The notes below the pieces were generated by a model that had not been told where the DNA came from, searched no databases, and was given only the letters and a program-made list of their open reading frames with translations. 64,000 bases of DNA from Rallus limicola (Eukaryota; Chordata; Aves; Gruiformes; Rallidae), in contig JAKCOZ010000022.1 in assembly GCA_022605955.1 (NCBI GenBank), positions 558,001-622,000 of the forward strand. The letters are read 5' to 3'. The position numbers were made by a program, and so were the translations under genes. Shown in pieces: positions 12,001 to 24,949 of this stretch (positions are counted from its first letter, which is position 1; every line of letters begins with the position of its first letter).

Positions 12001-15000
12001 CTTTATTGTAGTGTGTACTATATTTAATCATTTGTCACTGCAACTTTAATTACCAGTCTTAATATGGAAAATTTCTCACAGATGCTGATAATTTAAGCAG
12101 GAAAAGCAGTAACCACATCTGTTAGCACAGTCATGCCGTGCAGCATCAGCTGGAGGGCCTGTGAAGACTGGTGCATCTCCAGTTAGCTCCTGATGTGATG
12201 GACTGACAGAGGCATGTGCTGGATAGATGTAATTTCTGCTGTTAGTCTTGGAGCCAAGTAAATTAACTAAATGATTTGTCAGGGTCTTTATTTGGGTTGT
12301 TGACAAGAAACTAGCATTCATCAGTAAATAAAAACACAACCTAGTTACTTTTTGAGGAAGAAAAAACATCAGAGAACTGAAATGTAGAAGCATGACTGGC
12401 AGCCCTTATACATGGCAAGATCTTCATTTTCAACTCAGAAATGGAGAGCAGAGCTCAGAAATTTCCATTTCGGCCCTTGGGTATTTTTTTCTAGTAACTG
12501 CAATCATTTTGGATTTAAGAATCTCAGAAAGAAAAAAAAATATCACCAATCACAGCCAGCCATCTCAACTCTGCTGTGGGGATTTTTTTTTCCCCCATTA
12601 GCACTACCCTTTGTTTGAGGGTAGGAATTCATTTCAAATGGCACTTGGGGCCCTTTCCATAAAGGAGTAATTATCATTACATTGCAGTAATTTAAATTAG
12701 TATATAATAAAGCACTACACAATATCTGTGAGTCATCGTGTTTTCTCCAAAGTGATGCACAATGGACATCTACCATTATGCATGAAGGGAGCGTGCCACT
12801 CCAAAATATAGTGCAGTCAGCAGGAAAATGAGCACGAGCTCTACTGAACACATTAAGTGCACAAATAAAAGGAAAAAATTAGAAAATGAAAGTGTGGCAG
12901 CATATGCTGTAATTGAATCTTGCAAGTCCTGCAGTTTTCTTAGGTGCTCACTAAAACAATTCTACAGAGCAATTACTGCATGGAATAAAAGAGTTTTCAA
13001 GCTTAGCTCACCTCTTACCTCAGGAAACCTTTTAACTAAGTTATAAAAACCTGGGTGGAGTAGAGTAGCAATTTTTTTTGCACTTTTTTTTTTTAAGATC
13101 CTTTTCACTAAGCTAGAACATATCATGCAAGTATCATTACAGAGCAGGTTTTCTTTCAAGCAGCAGGCCCAAAAGAACTGAACAAAACTGCTGTTTGAGG
13201 CATGTCAGTTCTGTCTGAAGTTTCAAAACCAGGACAGTTTGATTGGAGAAAGAAATCCCTTCTGATAGTTGCACATCTTTATTTTAATGAAGAAGATACC
13301 CTTTCACAAATCATTAAAATAAACAAGTCTTACCAGTAAGCCATAATGAAAGAGCAACAGAAAATGTCCATGACATTTCATCTTTTCTGGACAGAACAAT
13401 AACTACAAAAAAAAAAAAAAATCAATCGTGCAAGAAAACGTGACATTTCCATTAATAAAGCTTTGGTACAAGATTTTCAGAGCTTCCCAAGGAACTTGGA
13501 TACCCAATTTCACAGCTGTATATAACTTCCTAATTTTACCAGTGGAAAAAGTATTATTCCAGTTGAGGGGAACCCTTGTTACTGATAGAAGTGACAGATG
13601 GGGAAAACCAGAGCATTCTTCTTGTGCTTTTTTCAGACCATGGCTGGGACTACACACGTTCCAGTTAGCTCAAGGACTCATCCAGGTTAAGTGGCTTTAA
13701 CCAGGGAAATCTGTGTAGTTATCTGGTCTCACCCCACAGAGCTTCAAGAACAGGCTTCCAATGAACACCTCAGCACCTCGATGGATGAACGACTAGCTCA
13801 AAAGTACAGGACCACATAACAGTACTGGTCTTGCGAACAGTAACTCCTTGTGCTGCTTGCCATTGGTAATGCCTGGCCAGATTTCCTTACTGCTCTGTAA
13901 AGGCCATTTCATTTTGCACCATAAGTAAATGTTCCCATGCCAGAAGCAGGAAAGAACAATACCATGGCCAAATGATGAAAGCAGGGAGAGGAATGAAACC
14001 ACTATAAAGTGTGGAGAGAACAGCCATTGCTACTGCATGTAATAACATTTGGTGATTTATACAAAATAATTACTGGATCAAGGACCTACTTTTGTCTGAT
14101 TTAATCAATATTATTATACAGTGTTCCTTTTTTCACTCTTGTGACTGACCATAGCTGGAAACAGGTCAGTGAGGTCCTCTCCTTACCACTCCCCCAGCAC
14201 ACAACATGACGGCAGTGGCCTAGCATCTTCCTTCCTTCTCCCCCAAGCAGGACACCCCACAGCACCAAGCTGTGATAGATAGGACTGTGTAGACACAGAA
14301 CTGTCCAACAGTAGGATACAAGCTCTTGTCTGGTCTCCACCTGATTTATGGCACATCCCTAGCAAAGCCTATGGAAGCAAGGTGTTACCTACAGCAGACA
14401 GAGAGCACTAAAGTAAATTCTTCACACAAGCCTGTGGTACCCGATGGGATGAGTAAGAGTACTGTGGGAGCAGGCCAAAGTCATTCTGAGGTTGCTCTCT
14501 ATCATCTCTGAAAGTTCATGGCTACCAGGGGAGGTCTGTGACTACTGGGTAGACAGATGAGCCACCAGTCCTCAAAATAGGGTAAAGTATAGCGACCTTC
14601 AGAGGTTGTTCCTATCCAAAACTCACTCTTATTTCCTTGTTAAGAAAAAACCTAAGAGGTGAGGACTGCAGCTGAAATTAATTAGGTCCACCTAAGCAGC
14701 ATGACACTCCTTCCACCCACTTGTAATTCTGTAACAGGTACAGAAATGGATGTTTTGTTTTTGTAATCCTCAGTCAATATGGCAGAATATTTGAGCTTAT
14801 TTTTTTAACTGAACTGCCTCTTCCCTGTGAAAAATCTTCCTATTTCCAAGTTATTCCCTTCTGCTGCTGTTCTCCTCAACTGCTGGTGGATGCAGCCCTA
14901 AATTTAAGAGGTGCTATTTACTTGTTCCATACCAGAATAGCTGCCCTAACATCATCTTTCTGTGGCAACAGGTCAGAGCAGTGGCAGAAGAACAAGCCAG

Positions 15001-18000
15001 CTGCATTGCCAGCTCACAGAGGGCTGCTTCCTAAGTAGGAACCAGTCCTATGTAAGAACAGTAAGGAGGCTGTAGGGCTCATGCCAGCATCACCCGTATG
15101 GCCTCCTCATCTAAGGACAGGTTAATCCAAGCCTGTCTTTAAACTGCAAATCACGTGGTGCAGGAACAGGGCGCTATAACCCTACCACAGCCAGCACTAC
15201 CTGCCTTGTGGGTTCAAAACAGACTCACTCATCTTTCATTTCATGGAATTTCTCTACTAGACAGATCTTCTGGAGTTTGGCACTAAGGCTCTGTGCTTCG
15301 TAGTAAGTCAATGGAAAAGAACCTGCCAGGCAGAAGCACTAAGAAGAGATCCCATTCTTTCTGCTGCCTCTATAGATTCACTGTACAGATTCCACTTCAG
15401 TCTCCACCAAGTTCATGGATTGCCTAGGCACTCCAGTAACTTGCTTTCGATCTCATTACCCAAGCAATTTATATACATAATAAAATGTTTCAGTCTTGAC
15501 ACTAATTCTTGCAAAATTGTACATTGGTATTAATTTCACTTCCTAGATTTTAATTGAAGAGAGTATATTTTGTCACAAGGGAAATAAACCGTTATTTCTT
15601 CTATCAAACAGCCATGTGGCTTCATTAGAAATTACATTAGTTCCTCATTAAGCAACAATAATAGTGCAGGGCTGGGATCAATAAAACATACGTTGCCCTG
15701 AGGTGTTGAATAGCGTGGTTCAATTATACTCTCATGGGCCAAATACCTCAAGATTCAGCACTAAAAAAACCCAAAGTTTTGTGCAATGCTTGAGAAATGT
15801 CTTTTTATTTTCAAAAAATATAGATTTGGATTGTAATGAAGTGCACATGCTCAGCTACAACTCTGCATCCTCCAAGAGAAAAATTAAGAATTAAGAACTT
15901 GCACCATTTAAAGAAGTGCCCCACAATTCTATAGTACATGTAGCTTCAGTGTCTTCAGAACTGACAGAAGTGACCAAGAGCCACACTTACAGAATAGGGC
16001 ACTGAACACAGTAGGTGGCAGCTTAACTGCACCATTTGACAACATACTAGCACTTGTTCAAGGGTCAGCTGGTAAACACAATCAATCCCTAACACTGGCT
16101 GTCAGGGAAAGAGGCAGAAAGAAAGAGTCAGGTTCCTCCCTGGCAAGAGTCCAAATCTATGCACCGTTACACCCCAGGACAGGGGAACAGTCCATCACTG
16201 CTTTCTGAGGGCATAACATGTTTTAAGCATGACAACAACAGGCAGAACAATAGAAAAATAAAATTGCAGAGATAAAGTTCAACTAAGGATTGTGCTTTTA
16301 TTCAAACTCATGTTACCTCTCAGACACATAACCAAGTCAAACCAGAAAGTTTCTGCAAAACATGGGGGCAAAATGTCTGACAACTGCCCTCTCTATTGCC
16401 CAAGGAGTATTCCTTTTCCATCTGCATTGACAGACACACCGCCAAAGAGAAAAGTGCTGATTTGGGTTCTGTCTATGCTGTAACCCAGCAGTCCCTGCCC
16501 TCGACAATTCTCTCCCCTTGCACTTCATGGGTCTTCCCTGCACATGGGAGTTTCAGGGAGAGAAGCTGGATCTTGACACTAGGATTTGGAAGATCACTTG
16601 AAACAAAGCATGCTGATGTTTAGTGTTAATATGGCTACGCCTGGTATTATGGCTGGATTTCCTAATTTCAATTATCAAACACTGCTCCTACTCTCTTATC
16701 AAAGGTACATTAGCTTACTCTGTAACAACACACTGGCCTGAGCTGTCAGCAGGCATGAAGCAGTTCACTAACAAGGTGGAGAAAAACCCCAAAACAAAAC
16801 AAAAATAAACTCCAACTTGTGCATGCACTTCAAAGAGAAGAGAGAATCAGTAGCTGAGGATTCTAGATATACCAAATGCCTTCTCCTCCCCCAATTGATA
16901 GCACTCAGACATAGGTTTGGCTATTCTTTTTTTTAAATACGTGGCATAATCAACATTTCTAAGTATTTTAAGACTTGGGTAGGCCATACAAATTGGGGAA
17001 ATCCCCCACACTATAAAATTCAAAGTTATACACCTGTGGGCAAAACTATAAATCAGACTAAGTTTACAACTGGATCCACTAACAGCAATACCAAAGCTCA
17101 GTGTTCCCTGTATTCCTGTGCAAAGTGTCTCAACTTGAAATGGGTCTTCAATAACAGTAAAACACAATCAGAAAATACTTTCTTTATGGAATTTTAAGTC
17201 TCCTCTATTTATGAAGCCTCATCTCATTATTAGTTAATAATAAACTCTATTAACTGTTACTGGGACATTTCATATGACTACAATGAGTACATGTTTGACC
17301 TCTCCCTCACACTCCATCTATGCATACTGATACGTGCAAAATTAAGTGTAGAATATACTTACAAACGTCAACCTTAAAGAAGTAAAGATACTGAAGTTAG
17401 TGACATAGAGACCAATGACATAATTAAGACTAAAAGTAAACAATGGTCCTTAGCTGCTACTGTATCTACAACATATTCTGACATGGTTTCATGCCATTGA
17501 TGTCAATGGTTATGCTTTAGGAAATGAAACGTCATCATAAAGTTCCAAACCAGCCATGCTGGGTAACTGCAAGGAAAGCCACAGTCCTGGAAAGAAACTG
17601 AACTCCCATTTTAAATTCAACACTTACTACGCTATAAACGGGTTCCAGATTAACGACCAGAGGGATGGGGGGAACAATGGAACTATACAAATAGCATCAA
17701 CAAGATAAACTTAGGCTCTCAGGAGAACTGAAAAGAAAAAAGTGTCACTTTTCTGAACACTAAATGGATGTCAGGTTTTAAGAGGTTTGGTTTTATCCTG
17801 GTTTGATTTTTTCTTTCTTTCAAGCTATACTGTATTAGACAAAGGCAGAAAAGGAGGGGAAAACCCCAAAGTGTACAGTTTCTACTTGACCTGCATTGTT
17901 CCGGATGTTCAAGCAGAGGCAGTTGTAATTATAATCCATCTACCTGTCCTTAAGCTGTCTCCTCCTTATATACAACTTGACAAATCTGAGACACACGCAC

Positions 18001-19019
18001 AGAGACGCAGATACAGAAATGGCATTGGTTTTGACACGCAGGAGGCTGCAGTGGTTGTGACTGAAATACAGCAACAGCTCTATTTGATTTTGCACAAGGC
18101 TCAAAAGATTATATTTCTTCATCAGGTGGGAGAAAATTGAGGGGTGGTGGAGAGGGAAGTGATGCAAAAAAGAAAAAACTAAGGGATCCCTTATCATCAG
18201 GTCTCACAACATTAAGCAAGAAAATTCATGTAGAACTGCATTTAGAGTAACAGAAAAAATCTACAGGATTTTCATTTCCAAGTCATTGGACTTAAAAAGG
18301 GCTTTCATTATTAAAAGTAATATGATGTTTATGATCTTTAATTGTGTCTTAGGTCACGAGCTTTCCCTCTCCCTCCCACCACCCAGTAACTGGAAAATCT
18401 AAAAGGTTTTTTCCCCAATTTATCATTCAACCTCTGAACTCCAATTACTTCAACAAAAAAGGACAAAATAAACCACTTCCTGAGATTCTTCAAAACCTGC
18501 ATTTGTTAATACACTAGTCTCTACCTGCTTGCATCTAGAAGTTCTGGGTATGTTGAAAACTTTTTCAAGAAGCGGAATAAGAGTTCTTAGGTATCTTAAC
18601 AGCTACCTGGGCAGATCCACAGACCAAGTATCTATTTCTCTCTCCCTTAACTAAATCAGCTAGTTAAAGATAAAATACTGTTACCAAAACGCATGCCACT
18701 GATCTGGTTTCTTTCAAAGAAGCCAATCCTTTTGTACTTCTTGAGATTCAAAGTCTATGAAGCATACTCAAAGCTCACACTTCCAACACGCTAGCTGCCA
18801 AGTTTTTCCCCCCCCTCCTCTCAGTATTGTTATGGTACAATGCTGCAGCTTCAATACCTCAACTACAAAACTGTAAACATGTGTTACAGAAATTCTTGCT
18901 GTGCTCGGAAACCCTGACTCAGAATGTAGTGTCACTGCCTGTCTAGCTACTGTTCAAACACACGGCAAGAGAGAGCCTATGGTCTGATGAGTTTATAAAC
19001 TAACTAGACATGACAAACG
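9094..19019. other. Long repeat-poor interval, no gene seen
   Basis: Nearly 10 kb without a clear CR1, LTR or SINE. Contents I can name are an A-rich/T-rich patch at 12480-12600, T runs at 13070-13095, an A15 run at 13407-13421, a G-free polypyrimidine patch near 18815 and a small perfect dyad at 17494-17509. Open frames (129 codons at 9654-10043, 117 at 17787-18140, 106 at 16847-17167) have no recognisable domain and no consistent splice signals. It could be intronic or intergenic. Confidence 0.5.
13407..13421. repeat. Poly-A homopolymer (A15)
   Basis: Fifteen consecutive A residues. No recognisable retroposon body precedes the run on the plus strand. Confidence 0.9.
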
Positions 19020-19025
19020 AAGTGT

Positions 19026-19137
19026 GAAGAAGTGACTTGCTCAAGGACATTGAGCAGATCAGCAGCAGAAAAGCAAAGAGAACCCAGGTTTCCTGACTGC
19101 CATTTTCATGTCCTACTCAGTAAATCATACTATCTCT
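19026..19137 (-). mobile_element. MIR-like SINE relic
   Basis: The plus strand shows GAAGTGACTTGCTCAAGGAC, then a loosely kept CAGAGC-type spacer, then GAACCCAGGTTTCCTGACT. This is the order and spacing of the antisense core of MIR-class tRNA-derived SINEs (GTGACTTGCCCAAGGTCA ... AACCCAGGTCTCCTGACT). The copy is very diverged, as expected of a pre-avian insertion. The pol III A and B boxes are not visible. Confidence 0.7.
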
Positions 19138-19139
19138 GG

Positions 19140-22100
19140 AAATAAAAAAAAAGTAGTATTATGATTCTGCAATTGTAATGATTCCTTCACTTTTAATCAG
19201 TTTCTATGAGAAATGGCTTTGTACAATCCTCTAGACGGACACACAGAAGTTAATTTACTGGAAACAACACAATTTACCCTAAAGGATAACATTCTACAGA
19301 GGTCCAATTCCCAAGAACAAATCATTACGCAGGTCCTACTAGAAGAGCAAACAAACATGATATTAAAAACTTGGAGCACTGAGAAAAAAAAAAAAAAATC
19401 AAAATTTACACTTAGTAATAAAACACTACTGTAAAGCAGGAAAATTTTCTTTTCCTCACTTCGGAACAGACACACCCTTCCTTCCAAATCCATGTTCTGT
19501 CCTCCCTCTCCAATCCATGTTCTGTATGTACAAGCCAAACCTTGCCATTGTATATGGTTACTACCAATAATTGAGACACGTACCTGTTCTTTACAATTTT
19601 GTTTAATGGTCTCATACATTGCAGTTTCCCTATGAAGCAACCATCCCATGCTTTATTAAAGCACTTCATCTACATTTAAAACATGACTGCTCTGTGTTTG
19701 GCCAGGTGTCACAGTATCCCTCTTGAAATGTCTGAGCATTAGAAACTCACCTGTGCCAGAAGAAATTTCTTTCTGCCCTTTTATTTTTCTGCAGATAACT
19801 TTGAGGCTTGTTTTGATGTAGGTTTGTAATTATTTTGCTCCTTCTGTCTCTGAAATGCTGTAAACTGACTCACAGGTGGATTGCTCCACAACATCCCTTA
19901 TGATGTCAAAACTAGGTTAGAGCCAGGACCTGATAAGGATCATTTCCTGTCCCAAACCACACACAGCCCTTTGGCACATCCAACAAGAGCAGCACCATTA
20001 GATGCCATCACAGCTGTGCTGTAAGACTGCCTGCAGGCTTCCATTACAGTAGCTTGAAATCCACCTTTCCTGTTCACGAGCTGTAAAGAGTCTGTGCTTG
20101 GTTCTCGTGACTTTACAGTGGAAAGAAAGTCTCCAAAACTGCCCAAGCCAGGCATTCTGCTTAGATGCTGCTTTTCTGCTCATCCATCAAGATAGGGGTC
20201 ATGGGCTGGGGTCAGAGCAGCAGCATCCACCAATACAGCCCTGTCAGCCCAGTCCATTAAGAGCTATAGATCAGGATGGCTTCACCAAATCTCTAGATCT
20301 TGACTGGAGACATGTCGCGAAAAGCACTGGAATAGAAATGTCTTTTCTGCCCAGCTCTCAGCATTCAGTTTACTGAGGTGAAGCTTGAACTTCTCCTGAC
20401 AGGGAGATCGGCAGAGAAATCCACTCTGAATTGGAAAAACTCCAGTTGGATTTCTTAATTGTTTTTCTTGGTACTGCCGTAAGACAAAGCAGTACCATGG
20501 AGAGGTGTAACAGACACAGACCTTGCCCCACACAAACACCCTGACTTCAAGAGACAGAAATGCAGTTCTTGGTACTCACTACAGACTAAAATCTATGTTT
20601 ACAGACTGCCTCCAATGCTGAGGAGCAGTTAAAGGTCACAGTTGATTGCACAGTGCTGCTCATAACAGACCACTTCTAAGAGGAAAGACAGCCTGTCAAT
20701 TTAGTCTTTTTCTTATTACCACCAGCAGCAAAGGCCAGGCAGTCTTCTGGCTTTTCTGAGGAAGAAAGCAGACAGAAGATTCCTAGAAATAGTATTTTCA
20801 CATCACTACCTAAAATTCAAATATTGGGTGCTTTAAGTTAGCTGAATTCAAAATTCTAAGTACAATAGCCAGTGACTACAGCCACATGTTTTCTTTCACT
20901 TAACTGTAAATTTAATGGGGTGACACAAGAGCCTTGCAGTGTTCCCACTGCACATGCACACAGAACGAGAAGTCCTCTGGATGTATACAAATGACTACTG
21001 AACAATATTTTGAAAATTAAACAGGATTAGAGCTCCAAGATGTCAAATAAATGGAATCTAGTACACTGAAAACAGTGGAGTTTAAAAGCATCCTTAAAGC
21101 TCAGGTCTAAAGGGTCTCTTGTACTGGTTTGCTGAGTGAAGGACTTCATTAAACAAACACATCCATTAAACATCATCTCAATGTCATCAAGTATCATGAC
21201 AAAAGGTCCAAAGAACCAATCCTTTTTTTCTCTTGTATGATTTCACAGATATACACACTTTGTGTCAAGAGCTGCTGCTTTTATTTTCTGTTAATCTCTG
21301 CCAACAGTTCAGACCACCCATTACTGCACCTCAACAACCTTGCATCATGCCTCTTAGGATTTAACTTTCACAGAACTTGCACTAATTTTACTGATGGATC
21401 CTGATTATTAAAAATGCCTTCTCTTTATTAGAACAATAAAGAATCTTCAAATTAAATCCCCATTTTACTACTCACCCATCAAGCTCCTATACATTGCAAG
21501 AGACTTTAAAGTGGGGAAAAAAAGTGTTCTTTAAAGGCAATTTAACTTACTGGCAGGAACATCCCATATTAAATACTAGTTTGAAAATACCAAGTGGAAA
21601 TGTGCCGTAAATTGACCCAATTAAGCGAGGCCTACCCTTACTGTTTTAACTATAACTCTTCAACAGAGGTTTATGGAACTGTTATACAAACACTGATTAC
21701 ATGCAGCTTGAGAGGCAAACAGAGAAAATGAACAATGAATATTCTACAGTTATCAGCCTCTTATTCTGCTGTTGCAAGTAATGCCCATGAAGTCAGGGAA
21801 TTTATTAACTCCAGTAAAGTAAATTTGGATTAATATCATGCCTGGGAGGCATCAACTGCACAACACGCAGAAACACTGGTTAAAAAAAGCTTCAGGAGAT
21901 ATATTTGGATGTGGTTTTATTAAAAATCTGGATTATGGTTAAGAGGCTTAAATCATCAGGAGGGAGTCCATAGACAGGTTCACAATTTTGCCTAGAAACT
22001 ACCTAGAGACTTTGATTAAAAAGAAAAATTGTAGCTAAGAAGCACCCAACTTCTAAAAATCATTAAGAATTTTAGTACTTATCAGTATCTGGCAGTCAAA

Positions 22101-22234
22101 ACCTAAGTGGGGAGATGAGATGAGCTTCAACTACACTGCTCCATTCACATATCAGGCAAAAATTAATGCAGCAGGTATTCATGATTCTTTCTAAGAGTTT
22201 CTAAATACGAAGTCATCCAGGTCCAAGGGGATTT
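19140..22234. other. Unique DNA, no gene seen
   Basis: Holds an A15 run at 19384-19398, a short imperfect tandem duplication of an AATCCATGTTCTGT unit at about 19487-19525 and a 9-bp-arm hairpin at 20469-20497. The 150-codon minus frame at 19197-19649 crosses the poly-A tract (F-run) and shows no domain, so I do not call it. The segment 21560-21840 is AT-rich, stop-dense and of conserved non-coding character. Confidence 0.5.
19384..19398. repeat. Poly-A homopolymer (A15)
   Basis: Fifteen consecutive A residues in AT-rich unique sequence. Confidence 0.9.
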
Positions 22235-22777
22235 CTGAATCTCAGAGCAGGGTAACACCAAGGTGGATCTCTGAAACTGCCAAGCATGGAAACTCCAAAG
22301 CCTCTCTGGGCAACTTGTTCTAATGCTTTGTGCTTCTTGCAGTGATTTTCTTTTAATTATTTTTTTTTTCTTCAACAAGCAGCTTGTGAAGAGGAATACC
22401 AGTTCCCATAGATCCGCTGGCTGCAGATGCAGTACATGATGTTGCTTATCCTTCATCACTGCCAGAACACAGAGCATACTCATGCTGAGCCTTCTGCCCA
22501 CCAGAATCCCCAGTCTTCCTCAGCAGAGCTGCTACCCAGCCAGCCAGCTCCCAGCATTACCACAGCAGGGTTTAGCCCATTTCAGCTGCAGGAATTTGTA
22601 TTTGCTCTGTCAATCTCCATGAGATTCCCATTCCTCCAGCCTTTCTAGATCCCTCTGAAAGACAGCCCTTCCATTCGTTAACTGCACCCCAATTTCGTGT
22701 CACGTCAACGTGATGAGAGCCCATCCCGTTGCCCCCTCCAGATCACTGACAACGCTATCAAACCTAATAAGTTCCAA
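22235..22777 (-). mobile_element. Old CR1 LINE fragment, minus strand
   Basis: The plus strand carries, in order, AAGCCTCTCTGGGCAACTTG (complement of the CR1 GCTGCCCAGAGAGG block), a deletion, AGATCCGCTGGCTGCAG (CGAC CTGCTGGCCACAC), CACCAGAATCCCCAGTC (CCACCAGGACCCCCAGGTC), CCAGCCTTTCTAGATCCCTCTG (CCAGCCTGTCCAGATCCCTCTG) and GTGTCACGTCAACGTGATGAG (GTGTCATCTGCAAACTTGCTGAG). The order is exactly that of antisense CR1 from 3' UTR to the RT region, so the call is firm despite strong decay and internal loss of several hundred bases. Confidence 0.85.
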
Positions 22778-24584
22778 GAGAGACCTCCAAGGGCTACACT
22801 CAGAACTGGCTCTGGCGCAGAGAGTTAGCAGTGGAAAGGTAACCAAAGCACTTTTATTTATTTGCTGCAATTTTACTCCGCAGACAGCACTCATGCATGT
22901 TTTGGTTAATGTTAAATAAAGCTTGTTTAATTCAATCATAAATTAATAAATACACTGCCTAGGGTCAAATCTGTGATAAGTAGGTGCAAAATTAATTTTA
23001 CAGAGACAGATTTGTTCCACTTGTGACTCTGTTTCACAGTACAAAATGCAAATGCAGGGACAGCAACGTGAGTGAGTTCTTACAGTCATCCCATGACAGA
23101 TCACAGCAGCAGGGCACAGCCTGGCCTCTGTAAATAATGGCTGCCACCATCACAAGCCTCCCTCAAATGTGCTAATTACATCCTGTTATCAAATGATGAT
23201 GCAATTAACCAGGGTCACCATTTCTGCTATACTGCATGCTCTTTTGGTAGCCTAAAAGAATAAATTTAGATATACTCCTCCTGCTTAAATTTCCAGAGTC
23301 ATGAAATACAAAAAGGTCCCTCCATGCACTGCCATGACTTACAGCTTCTTCTTGCCTATCTAAAAACTGCAGATCACACAGGCCTGTAAATTACTTAAGG
23401 TTAAGTAAATGTGGCAATTTATCAGAGACCTCATACACATCCTGAAAGCTTTTTCTCAAATTCAGAAGATGACATAATTTGAAGGATGTAATCTTCTTTC
23501 ACAGATCAAGTCATACTGGTGCATTTTCCTGGCGTCTCAATTGTTATAAATCACAATAGCTTAATTTGAAAAGATTCTAGATGACACTTTTGCCTCACAC
23601 ATTAAGAATGGTTTGTTTGTGAACTTGTCAAATGTAACTTCTACTGCCTCTGACTTTTTCCCCTCCATCAGGAAGTCTGCTAGGCTTTCATACACATTAA
23701 CACTGCAGTTTCCCAAACCTTTGTCACACTCAAGAGTAATTAATTCCCCAACGAGTTTCCTTTATGCATTAAGATGTAAGCTTTGAACTCCTAAGTCAAA
23801 GACACTTGTGGCCTTCAGACCACCACCTCCCCCCTCAGCCTTCCTCTCCATGGGCAAAAGAACTTGTATGCAATTCCTCAATATTTGATAGCTACACCAA
23901 AACAGTGGCTTAACAAACACAAATATTTGTAATAGAAGGGACCAAATATCTACAGGCACACTGGAAGATACCAAACATACTTGAAAACACTGCAAATGTA
24001 CGGAGTGACAGCAGCACCCATAGCAGTACTGAGCACTTACAGACTTCTGGATATGCTTCCATCTTACAAGGTTCAAATAAAGCTGAAAGAATGCCATTTC
24101 AGTCAGCATCAGCAACTCCAGCTGACAGCAGAGCTGAACTTTAAAAGCTCTGCAGAGCCTAGGATCTGATCCCTGGGCACCTGCACTGCAGTATTTACAT
24201 CTTACACTTCTGAAACATTATGGAATAAGACAAGTTAATTCACACCAATATGGGCAAGCTGGGGAACATGTTAAAAATAAAAGTTACTGGTCTATGTAAA
24301 ATGCAGGCTCCTTCTTCTGTAGTTACATCAGCATGTAATAATAGTGGGGGGGAAAAGCCTTATGTCCTAACTTGTCTCCACTGCTTGAAAAGACAAGGCC
24401 TCCAGTGAAGCAAGAAGTCAGTTGGTGTCCACGTCACCTGGACAAGCCACACCACTAGCCCATAATGCAGGGATGCTCACAACATTTTCAGTTGTTTTAC
24501 CAAGCAAGACATTATCACAGTACCACTGGCAGACCCTCATGGCACAGGTTCTCTGCATACTTGGCGTTAGATGTTCAGAATGAA
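22778..24584. other. Unique DNA with conserved-looking AT-rich block
   Basis: No gene or repeat recognised. Positions 23128-23220 (TAATTACAT, ATTAACC and TTATCAAATGATGATGCAA motifs) have the compact, stop-dense, homeodomain-site-rich look of vertebrate conserved non-coding elements. That is only an impression without an alignment. Confidence 0.4.
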
Positions 24585-24754
24585 ACAAACAGGTCCTGCC
24601 TTGAACAGCTTCCAACTTAAGACGTTAGGACAGACAAACAGTAAGAGAATGAAATGCTACAGCCACAAGTTTACAAACAGAGACCTAAACCAAGAAGATT
24701 AAGCCTTTTGCCCAAGTTCACATGGGCACTGAGTGGTAGGAACCTGTTTCCTGC
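24585..24754 (-). mobile_element. Ancient SINE-like relic
   Basis: The right part (24690-24754) shows AGATTAAGCCTTTTGCCCAAG..TCACA..AGTGGTAGGAACCTGTTTCCTG, following the antisense MIR-class core (TTAAGTGACTTGCCCAAGGTCACA ... GTGG.AG.. AACC..GTCTCCTG). The left part (GTCCTGCCTTGAACAGCTTCCAACTTAAGA) resembles the conserved 'GTCCCTGCCCTCAAGGAGCTTACAATCTA' block seen in other old amniote retroposons. The LTR head at 24755 abuts it directly. Confidence 0.55.
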
Positions 24755-24850
24755 TGTCCTAGTTTTATGTAGCTGGGTCTTGGGGGCGGGGGTTGGGGGG
24801 AGAGGGCTGCAGGGGTGGCTGCTGCAAGAAGTTGGGGTAGGTAGGTGGTT
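24755..24850 (+). mobile_element. Endogenous-retrovirus LTR fragment (5' part)
   Basis: Starts with the canonical TG at 24755 (TGTCCTAGTTTTATGTAGCTG) and continues through a very G-rich stretch to GAGGGCTGCAGGGGTGGCTGCTG. The minus strand of the remnant at 55185-55253 carries the same order: TTTTAGTTTTGCATGGCTGGG, then GGGGGCTGCAGGGGTGGCT. The two are therefore copies of one LTR family. Only the head of the LTR remains. No gag, pol or env sequence is visible nearby. Confidence 0.7.
24782..24806 (+). other. G-quadruplex motif
   Basis: Four G runs of 5, 5, 6 and 3 bases separated by loops of 1, 2 and 3 bases. This satisfies the usual intramolecular quadruplex pattern. It lies in the LTR head, just inside its 5' end. 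Confidence 0.8.
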
Positions 24851-24949
24851 GACAAGCTGGTTTTTTTAAAAATCAATAAATAAAAACCTAGCTGGGTGAG
24901 CAGGCCCAAACAGTAGTGGTTTTGGGTTGTTCTATACCTGGAAGCTGGA

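Noticed and set aside
17494..17509. CCATTGA-TG-TCAATGG palindrome
   Set aside because: Seven-base arms are expected several times by chance in 64 kb, and no context supports function.
19197..19649. 150-codon minus-strand frame
   Set aside because: Runs through the A15 tract as a Phe run, has hydrophobic low-complexity sequence and no recognisable family.
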